A program made the position numbers and the translations under genes. Positions 56,133 through 64,000 of a stretch of 64,000 nt of DNA are shown here, one piece after another; position 1 is the first letter of the stretch; every line of letters begins with the position of its first letter. A model generated the notes under the pieces. The model did no database searches, was not told the DNA's origin, and worked only from the letters and a program-made list of their open reading frames with translations. The stretch is from NCBI GenBank assembly GCA_036365145.1, contig JAEOAD010002183.1, positions 1,550,001 to 1,614,000 of the forward strand, given 5' to 3'. Source of the stretch: Orientallactaga sibirica (Eukaryota; Chordata; Mammalia; Rodentia; Dipodidae).

Positions 56133-59101
56133 ATAACCCAATATTTTTAAGACTACTTACACATTGATGGATATTTCGGTTGTTCCTAATTATGCTGAAC
56201 ATCCTGGTATATCTTTGAATATTTATGTAACTAACTCATTGGATATATGCATTTCAAATTTTAGTACACAATGCCAACAAAATGTAATGCTCATTTACAT
56301 TGTCACCACTGTATAAAAGCCCCACATCCATACAATCTGGTTCCTGTGATTTCTTGTTAGTGGTTGGTGGGGATTACCGTGATGTTGACACCATACCTAC
56401 AGCATCGTCTAAAGAAGGTAAAATCCAGGGAGATGGGGGACTCTGGCCTAAGGTCTAAGAGCTGAGACACTCACTTCTGGCTGCTCTAGAGGAGTCATGA
56501 GACTGAGAACCAAAGGACAGTCTGCCTTTCAGGCCACGCAGAAGCCGATGCAGCCCAGAGGGGAAAGGAAGAAAGTCCAAACTGGCAAATAACACTAATT
56601 CCAGTCAAATCTATGGGATGAGATCATGCACACCACTGTGATGAGCTGACCTGCATAAAGTACCTGGCAAATCACTAGAGAGTAAAGCCCTCCTTGCGTC
56701 TGGATAATTAGGCCTGTATGTTTTAGGTAACAGAAGTGCGTGGGAGGGTGAGCATCATTTTAATCATGCATAACCTAATAGCCAAGTGCCTTGAAATGAA
56801 GCATTTATTGCAAAAAGCGCTGGCATGGGCCATCCTAATCAGGATCGCTTTTCCTCATAAGAGGCTGCTGAGGAAAGGCCAGAGCACCCTACTCCTCACT
56901 GTTCTGTAGCAGATGGACTGCAGGCAGGGCTCTTCCGAAGTCTGTGTCCCCAGGCCGCCTCTGACCTTGGCTCAGGAGGACTGTTGACTCCATTCTCATT
57001 TATGCTCAGTTTGTAAAAACACTGGTCCAGACAACCCTTTCTGAGTTTATTTTACTAGTTCAGGTCCTGTTGGACTCTTAAGGGTTTCATGCACCAAAAC
57101 AGCTATGTTGAAGAGTGTACATTAAGTCCCTGCCTCAGCAATGCATCTGACTTGGCAGAGTTTCTGAAAATACAAGTGGGACTAAATTATAAATGGAGAA
57201 AGCATCAGGCCTAAAATAAACTATCATCAGACAAGAGATATCTCCTTCCATTTCCCTTTTTCTGGATTTGTTAAAAAAGGTACTGACTCAAAGCTTATTA
57301 GATATAGTGTGTTGTTTTAGACTTTCTAACAGCACTTATCTCAGAATTCCTAATCACCCCTAAGAAGAGAGGATGGACACATTTATCTGCTTGCAGAAAC
57401 GCCAGGCTGAATCTAGCTTCTGCAGCTCTGCCTTGGGCATTCTCATTTGGAAGTAGTACATCACGGTCAGAATAGATCGAGGACTTCACAATTGGAGCAT
57501 GACTTGTGTTGCCTGGTTACGGGACTCTCTGGAGATTAAAGTACCAGGATATGTGGATGTACAAAAACAGTAAACAAGCAAAACTCTTACTTGCCTGGTA
57601 ATTCTTCTAGGACAGTAGGGCAGCTTGAAAGACTAAAAACCTATTGTGGGGAAGAAGCAGTTTCTGTTAACAGAAAACAAAGAATAGTGATTATTTTCAG
57701 CTATGTCTTCCCCCAAGAGGTAGTCTCACCATCTAAGACATGGTGAGTCTCACATCACTGTAATCTTGGGGACATTCAGATTATTCTACACATACCTGCT
57801 TGTCTACAAAAGCCATCTTGTACAATTTGTAGCACAAGAAAGGAGACTTCTAATTCACTGGTCTTGAAAAAGAAATAAAATAGAAATTGTCAGGTATTCC
57901 TAAGGAGGGCACTAGAAGATATGTGCTGGAAACTGATATGAAGGTAGAAGAGAAGATCAGAGGTGTAGACAGGTCTGTTCTCTTCTACTAACTAACCAAA
58001 AACTGCCTAAGGTCTGGTCGAATGACCTGCTTTTAGCTCAGAGTCATTGCTACTCATTTCCATATTCTACCCTAGAACAGACAGAAATCCAGAATATTTT
58101 GTTAAAAACCTTTCTAGTAGAGTTCTGGGTTAAATGTTCTGGTAAGAGAAACTGAGATTCAGAGGGCAGAAGGAGAAAGTACTTCTCTATTGCCACAGCT
58201 TTGGATGGGGAGCAGAAACCACCTGTGACTTCCCTCGTCTCTCATTCCCTGGAACACAGCTGAGGTCATCGGCAGTGGCTATGATCCTTGTAGCTCGAGA
58301 CTTCCTGAAGTGGCCTCCTTAACTTCTGCTCTTTCATGACTACTGATGGTCATGTGAAACAAATTATCTGTATTAAATATATTTCCACTCAAAATACATA
58401 GAGTTTCTTCCTCTGTCACTTGTAATGAATAATGATGAATGGCATAAGGGCACAGACACACACAGAAACCCAATATTATGGCTGTTTATGCTAATAAATC
58501 TAAATGTTGATGAGCACCAATATATACCTTCAGTCATAAAAAAGTAGAGTGTAATTCTATCATTACAATGTTCAAAAGCAGACTCAGCTGTAACACTAGA
58601 AGTCAAGATAGTTATGATGCTTGGGAAGGACAGATGGAGCAACTGGGTGGGTGATGCATGAGGGGAGCCAGGTTTACTAGTAATGTTTTCTTTAAGGTGC
58701 TTTTGTTGGCTGCATATTTCTGTGGCAAATCACTAAGATCACCATAATGAGTATAGTCTTCTGTCTGTGAAAATTCAATAAATCTTATTATTGAAAAAAA
58801 TGAAGACTGGTAGGAAATTTCTTTTTCTTAGTGCTAATCCTAAACGGGGAACTTAACGATTGAATCCAGATTTACTCTTTGACAGATGATACAACTGAGG
58901 CAAGAGATGAAGTCACTTGTTTAAGATCTGCTTTTGAGCCTTGTGTGTTTATAACCTGACACAATGCAAAAGATCCATAAATCAGGTTTTGTAGTTGTCT
59001 TCTTTTTCCATTTTTAATTGATAGTCAAATAGGAATAAACTCTGCCCAATCATAGATGAGAGGCATCATTCCAGGCTAACTTGTCATCTTGAGTATTACT
59101 T
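56133..59101. other. Longest repeat-poor tract in the window
   Basis: Nearly 3 kb without SINE, LTR or L1 that I can name. Short MIR-like words occur near 58150 (GAAACTGAGATTCAGAGGG) and 58885 (GATGATACAACTGAGGCAAG). About 56640-56960 is more GC-rich. No open frame looks coding. Confidence 0.55.
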
Positions 59102-59117
59102 AAGAAATCTCAGACTC

Positions 59118-60023
59118 GACCCGGCCAGAATCTGGAAGAAGGTCAATCCCCAGACAGTTAGCTAGTCTAGTACCAGAGGGTGCTACACGAGCAACTGGGG
59201 GAAAATGTCCGACAATGGTCCAAACAACTTGAAGTCTAAGATACCCAGCAGGAGACAACCTGACGTAATGCTCATACAAGTGCAGTAGTGGCAAACAGCC
59301 ATGGTGGGTAACCAATTGCTCTTGATTTGGCTAACAGATCCACTCATGGAATGCAACTCATTGCTGGAACTGGGAAATAAGTCAAAACCAGGTACAAAAA
59401 ATAAGCTCAGTCTCCAAGAGCAAGATACCACCAAATGTGGGCTAGAAGAGAGCCAACGCATACAAAATTCCCTCCAAAACATAGATGGTCATCCCTTCTA
59501 CCTAGTACTAACTTTTCTCTCCGTTGGAGAATTTGCTTATCTTTTTTCAGGTGGACAACGAACCTGAAGGGAGGATCAGCTAACCACACCTCACCAGGGC
59601 CCCAGCTGAAACCATAGAACAACGCAGGGGAAGGGCAAGAGTTCAGCATTCATGGCGATCACGACACCAGAAAAAGGCTGAAGGAGATAAACACAGAGAA
59701 CAACCAACTCCAACTAAGCCAGATATCCAGAGACACAGAGGCTCCCAAAAACCTCATCACTGAAAAAGAACTAAAATGACCCCAAAGTGGCTCAGGGAAA
59801 CTCACTGAAGAGGGGGTGGAAAGATTATTGGAGTCACAAGTTGGGGCATTATGCACAGAGACTGGGGCCTACACCCCAGAACTCTTGACTAACCTCACAA
59901 TGCACAACCCACATTCCCCATTGATGAGGGTCCCTTTGAAAGTGGGAGGACAGGGAGGAGGACAATGGAACCAATACTATGAATGTAAAGTCAGAATAAT
60001 ATAAATTAAAAAAAGGAAAAAAA
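59118..60023 (+). mobile_element. Recent retroposed unit with 16 bp target duplication
   Basis: AAGAAATCTCAGACTC is repeated perfectly at 59102-59117 and 60024-60039, with an A-rich tail before the second copy. That defines an L1-machinery insertion of about 905 bp. Near its end GGGAGGACAGGGAGGAGGAC and ATGTAAAGTCAGAATAATAT have the style of an L1 3' terminus. The rest carries no ORF2 signature I can read. A 5'-truncated L1 3' UTR of a distinct subfamily is the best guess; a processed transcript copy is the alternative. Confidence 0.8.
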
Positions 60024-60039
60024 AAGAAATCTCAGACTC

Positions 60040-60526
60040 TCTGGTGAGATTTATAGGTACCATTGAAAAAGAATGTGTCAACCTTGACTTTGAGGTAAGA
60101 TGGCAGGTTAAAAGCTGCTTCTGTGGGACATAGTGAAGGAGAAGTGTCAGGATAAGAAAGAATTGACTCTATTCCAAAGAGCAAGAAAGGCAGAACACCA
60201 GAAATTCACAAAGGCAGTGACAGAGGGCTGGAAAGTGCCAAGAAACTGGACAGTGGTACTGCGCTATGAAGTGAGCCAAGCGGAGCATGGCTCCAGCTGT
60301 GCAGCTCCCAGAGAGGGAAGGGGAAGATAGCCATATTCAAAAGGTAAACCAGGCAGCTTCAACAAGATGGGCTGTCCTACCCATTGGACAAGTCCTCAGC
60401 TCTTGCAAGCCTCAAATCCAATTGTTGGTTTTGGTAGGACAGTGGGTCATCAGTGTAGAACAGTTCCAGTCCATCGCTCCTCATAACATGCTGGACTGAG
60501 TGCCATCTTTTACAAATATTATTTAT
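60040..60526. other. Intergenic DNA
   Basis: No recognised feature; two overlapping 65-70 codon frames without motifs. Confidence 0.5.
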
Positions 60527-60750
60527 GGGCTTAGAGGTTAAGGCACTTGCCTGCAAAGCCTAAGAACTCATGTTGGAATCCTCCAGATCCCACGTATAGC
60601 CAGACACAACAGTGACACAAGCATGCATTGCCACACATGCCCACAAGGAGGCTCATTGTCTGGAGTTCATTCGCAGCAGCTGAAAGGCCCTGGCATGCCC
60701 ATTCTCTCTCTGTGTGTCTTTCTCTCAAAAAAGAAAAAAATAAAAATATC
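60527..60750 (+). mobile_element. DIP-like SINE, long subfamily, head truncated
   Basis: Starts GGGCTTAGAGGTTAAGGCAC (A-box area shortened). The body includes CAAGCATGCATTGCCACACA, and the CT/GT-rich segment is followed by an A-rich tail. Confidence 0.9.
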
Positions 60751-61041
60751 ATTATTTTGTTTTTTTCAATTTATGCAAATGTATTTATTTTACATAGGTT
60801 ATAGTCTTATATCCCTGCACCATTTGCTTGAGGGTCCTCCTCAGTAGAGTCCTTGGTGTTCACCATGGGATAATTAGGGCTTCCATTAGTCTGTGAGGGG
60901 TGCTGTGCCTCAAGATATTTCTACTCACCTGTGGCTCTCACAATCTTTATGCCCCCTCTTCTGCAACAGTCCCTGAGCCTTGACAGGAGTGCTATCAGTT
61001 TGGTTTCATTGTTGAGTTCTCCGTAGACTCTGTATTTCGGT

Positions 61042-61094
61042 TATGATGTATTTCAGTTCTCCACAAACACTGTGGAGAACTGAAACACATCATT
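61042..61094. repeat. 23 bp inverted repeat (hairpin) at L1 junction
   Basis: The left arm 61043-61065 pairs with the right arm 61071-61093, with one mismatch and the five-base loop AACAC. Arm core is TTTCAGTTCTCCACA. Confidence 0.95.
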
Positions 61095-61582
61095 AGTACC
61101 ATGCTGTTTTTATTACTATGGCTTTATAATATGACTTGAAATAAGGTGTGGTGATACATCTAGTTGTTTTTTCTTTCCCCCTGTGGATAGTTTTGGATAT
61201 CTTCTGGATATGTCTCTTGGATACCTTCTGTTGTTCCATATGTATTTTGACAGTTTTTTCTATCTCCATGAAGTATGATGATGCCATAATTTTTATTGGT
61301 ATTGCACTGACTCTATATAATACTTTTGGTACAATGGCCATTTTCACAATATTGACTCTACCATTCCATGAGCATAGGAGTTATTTTCATCGTCTCATGA
61401 CCTCCTCTCCTCAATTTCTTTTTCAGTATTTTTATTTCACTTTCTTGGTTAGTGATATTCCAAAATCCTTAATTTTTCTCTGGCTATTGAAAATGTGACA
61501 GCCTCACTTCTCTCTTTCTCTGTGTGCTTGTCTTTAGCATACAGAAAAGCTATTGATTTTTGTGTGTTGATTTTCTTTTACT

Positions 61583-61601
61583 TTTTAAAAGCTATTTTGA
61601 G

Positions 61602-61642
<41 letters not shown>

Positions 61643-61829
61643 AAATGGGCATGCCAGGACCTTCCGCCTGCTGCAAATGAACTCCAGATGCATGTGCCCC
61701 CTTGTGGTTCATGTGCAACATTGTGTGCTTGCCTCACTGTGTCTGGCTATATGGGACCTAGAGATTCAAACAAGAGTACTTAGGCTTAGTATGGAAGTAT
61801 TGTAATGGTAAGCCATCTCTCCAGCCCGT
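61583..61829 (-). mobile_element. DIP-like SINE, long subfamily, in L1
   Basis: Reverse copy with GA-rich segment at 61600-61642, body GCATGTGCCCCCTTGTGGTT and CAACATTGTGTGCTTGCCTC (extra segment). Head complement ends GCCATCTCTCCAGCCC. Confidence 0.92.
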
Positions 61830-62059
61830 GTACTGATTTTGTATCCTGCCACTTTGCTGAAGGTGTTTATCATCTGTAGAAGCTTTTTAGTAGAGTTTTT
61901 TGGGTCACTAATGGGTAGGATCATGTTGTCTGTGAATAGGGCTAGTTTGATTTCTTCCTTTCCAATCTGTATCCTTTTTATACCCTTGTTGCTTGGGCTA
62001 GAAGTTTAAGTACAATGTTGAAGAGCAGTTATCTTAGGAATTCTTGAGTCTCTGGTCCC

Positions 62060-62190
62060 CACAGGACTAGGGTTATACACATGAGTGGCCATGCCCAGCA
62101 GTTTATGTAGGTTCTGGAGGCTTCAGGAGCCATTAAACCCTCATGCTTGTGCAGGAAGCACACTTACCTGCTGGCCATCTCTCCAGTCCT
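62060..62190 (-). mobile_element. B4 or ID-B1 SINE fragment
   Basis: CATGAGTGGCCATGCCCAGC followed by GTGCAGGAAGCACACTTACC and GCCATCTCTCCAGTCC is the right half of a composite SINE in reverse. Confidence 0.6.
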
Positions 62191-62638
62191 AACTATGCTT
62201 TTAGATTTAACAAAACCCTCAAATTTTATAATTTTACTAAGAAAAGTAAGTTGAGCATTTCTTAAGAACTCACTTACACTAATGATGTTAATTTGACTGT
62301 TTTCCACCACCTTGACTACCATTGGGCCATTTACAGAGCTGCCTGTTAGGCCTTAGAATTTCATGGGTCTCATGGGTCCATTGACTCAGCACTACTTTGG
62401 CTACTGTTGTTCCTGTACAAAATGGGCTGGATTTTGACTGACCTCCAAACGAACCTGGCAGTACAGGGGGGTTCACCAGAGGGCTACTTCCAAAAGAACT
62501 GCGGATGTTATGCTTAGCCAGCAATAGGAAGATCCTGCAGTCTTGCTCCACTTCTCTCTATCCTCACAGCGAAGACTCAAATTTCAATCTAATGTAAACA
62601 TTCTAGATCCATTTTAACACAGGTCTGATTCTGTAATT
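62191..62638. other. Unassigned DNA with an 87-codon minus frame
   Basis: The frame at 62288-62551 (minus) is rich in Ser, Gly and Pro (SSFGSSPLVNPPVLPGSFGG) and has a Trp/His stretch (SQWTHETHEILRP). It looks more protein-like than most chance frames here. I recognise no family. It may be a short processed-pseudogene or ERV fragment. Confidence 0.25.
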
Positions 62639-62867
62639 TAAAAAATGTTGTATTATTATTTGAAAGCAGAGAGATACAGACACATTGAGAGAGAGAGAGA
62701 GAGAGAAATAGTATGGGTACACCAGGGCCTCCAGCCACTTCAAACAAATGAACTCAGATGCATGTGCCACTCTGTGCATATGGCTTATGTGGGTACTAGT
62801 GAATTGAAACTTGGTCATTAGGTTTTTCAGGCAAGCACCTTAGCCACAGAGCCATCTCTCTAGCCCC
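62639..62867 (-). mobile_element. DIP-like SINE
   Basis: Reverse copy with GA array at 62686-62706; head complement ends CCATCTCTCTAGCCCC. Confidence 0.94.
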
Positions 62868-62880
62868 TAATTTTGTAATT

Positions 62881-63106
62881 TTTAAAATATGTTTTTATTT
62901 ATTTATTTGAGATAGAGACAGATGGAAAGAAAGAAGCAGACTGAGAGAGTGAATTTGGCATGCCAGGGTCTCCTATCACTTCAAATGAACTTCAGATGAG
63001 TGCTCTACTTGGTGAATCTGGTTTTATGAGGGTACTGGGGAATTGAACTTGGGCCATCCGGCTTTGCAAGCAAGTGCCTTAACCACTAAGCCAACTCTCC
63101 AGCCTG
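62881..63106 (-). mobile_element. DIP-like SINE, tandem
   Basis: Second reverse copy about 13 bp later; head complement ends CAACTCTCCAGCC. Its body has lost part of the GCATGTGCCAC block. Confidence 0.93.
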
Positions 63107-63205
63107 ATTTCACAATATTTTAATCCATTACTTTTATAGGTTAGACATGGTATGTGCTTTTGACCTTTTTGGGTTTTTCTAAGTTTACCTCTAGCAGAGT
63201 TCAGA

Positions 63206-63517
63206 AAAGATGCTGTGGTTTGGCTATGGTTTGTCACTGCCACAGCTCATGTTGAGGCTTGTGGCAATGGTAGGAGATGAGGCATAGTGAGAAGTATTTG
63301 GATCCTGGGAACAGAGCCCTCATGAATGGATTGACTTCTCCAGTGAGTGAGTTCTTGCTGGATCGGTTACAGTAAGTGCAAACTGTGAGACTATTCCTTG
63401 GGTGTGTCCTCTGTATGAGCCCTAGCCCTCCCTCTCCTATAATAAGTAGAAACAGAATAGATGCCCATGGCATACTCTTAGACTTCCCAGTCACCAGAAC
63501 TGTGAGCCAAAATAAGC

Positions 63518-63550
<33 letters not shown>

Positions 63551-63925
63551 TGCACGTGTGTGTGTGTACTGGCACACATGTGTGAGGGTGCACTGCACAC
63601 CAAAGGACAACCTTGAGTATTATCACAGGTGCCATCCATATTTTTTGAGCGATGATCTGTAATTTGTCTGGACCTCACCAGGTAGGCTAGACTAGCTGGT
63701 GTGTAAGCCCCAGGGATCCAACCTGTCCCTGCCTCCCCAGCTCTGGGATCACAGGCACACACTACCACACCTGGCTTTTGGGGACTGAACTCAGGTCAGC
63801 ATCCTTGCACAGAAAGTGCTTTACTCACTGAGCTATTTCCTGCCAACCAAAACAAACCTTTCTTTAATATAAAATTTACCTAGTCTCAGGTATTCTGTTA
63901 TAGAAAAAGAAAAAGACTAAGACTT
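63206..63925 (+). mobile_element. MST-type MaLR solo LTR, split by B4
   Basis: TGCTGTGGTTTGGCTATGG, CCCTCATGAATGGATTGACT, GAGTGAGTTCTTGCTGGATC and, after the insertion, TTTACCTAGTCTCAGGTATT and TCTGTTATAGAAAAAG follow the MST/THE1-like MaLR LTR order. Confidence 0.82.
63520..63846 (-). mobile_element. B4 SINE in MST-type LTR
   Basis: CT and TG runs on the left, GAGGGTGCACTGCACACCAA, B1-like middle (GCTCTGGGATCACAGGCACA), right end TTTACTCACTGAGCTATTTC. The imperfect duplication CCAAAATAAGCCT / CCAAAACAAACCT lies at 63507-63519 and 63847-63859. Confidence 0.88.
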
Positions 63926-64000
63926 TTTATCTGTTCATTAAACATGTATTTATCGAATTTCACTATTTGCTTAGTAGTGGGCAAAGTGCTGAGTTTATGT
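63926..64000. other. Window end, ancient-repeat-like
   Basis: GTTCATTAAACATGTATTTA then TTTGCTTAGTAGTGGGCAAA resembles the worn 'last exchange of old L2/MIR-type repeat' pattern. Too short to place. Confidence 0.3.

Larger units (their letters stand above)
60756..62045 (-). mobile_element. Rearranged L1, antisense
   Basis: The 3' UTR part (60756-61040) contains CCCTCTTCTGCAACAGTCCC. ORF2 sequence starts at about 61095, with minus-strand [12 protein letters not shown] and the start [12 protein letters not shown], then AGCTTTTTAGTAGAG and the catalytic box near 61920 (FTDN instead of FADD). The ORF2 end that should lie between 3' UTR and 61095 is missing, and a 51 bp hairpin sits at the junction. 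A long-form SINE lies at 61583-61829. Confidence 0.85.

Noticed and set aside
63234..63768. 133- and 96-codon minus frames
   Set aside because: They run through the MST-type LTR and the inserted B4 with its TG/CA repeats.

Overview
The window is mammalian nuclear DNA, almost certainly from a rodent. I find no intact protein-coding gene, exon series, rRNA, functional tRNA, CRISPR array or prokaryote-like operon. It reads as an AT-rich intergenic (or deep intronic) tract built mostly of retrotransposons. The commonest repeat is a ~200-230 bp tRNA-derived SINE with a B2-like head (GGGCTGGAGAGATGGCTTAG), RNA polymerase III A and B boxes, a CT-rich segment and an (AAATA)n tail. With the short monomeric B1 elements, B4 and ID elements, this mix fits a jerboa-type rodent (Dipodoidea, for example Jaculus). 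The name 'DIP-like' is used here for the SINE by inference from the B2-superfamily DIP element of jerboas; a library search would be needed to confirm it.

Layout. 1-4700: an antisense L1 with 3' UTR, decayed ORF2, the end of ORF1 and a G-rich tandem repeat that may be its 5' promoter. 4.7-11 kb: unique DNA, then a SINE cluster and an L1 5'UTR-like stretch. 11-13.6 kb: an L1 3' end split by a MaLR LTR, an L1 ORF2 fragment and an ERVL-type LTR. 14-30 kb: mostly unique AT-rich DNA with scattered SINEs and the longest open frame (20756-21403, minus). 30.3-31.6 kb: a broken class II (betaretrovirus-like) gag. 32-33.9 kb: L1 3' UTR pieces and ERV LTRs. 33981-35580: a complete, young, non-autonomous MaLR-type LTR element inside a SINE. 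36-45.5 kb: MIR, MLT1, MLT2 and nested LTRs. 45.5-52 kb: more SINEs. 52-55 kb: LTR remnants. 56.1-59.1 kb: the longest repeat-poor tract. 59.1-60.04 kb: a recent retroposed unit with a perfect 16 bp target duplication. 60.75-62 kb: a rearranged L1 with a 23 bp hairpin at its junction. 63.2-63.9 kb: an MST-like LTR split by a B4 SINE.

Nothing here works as a pathway. The interest lies in transposon history: who inserted into whom, SINE subfamilies with amplified B-box segments, a SINE that captured L1-like sequence, and unusual breakpoints. I found no convincing undescribed gene system. Family names are from memory of consensus sequences, and most boundaries are good to about 5-20 bp.
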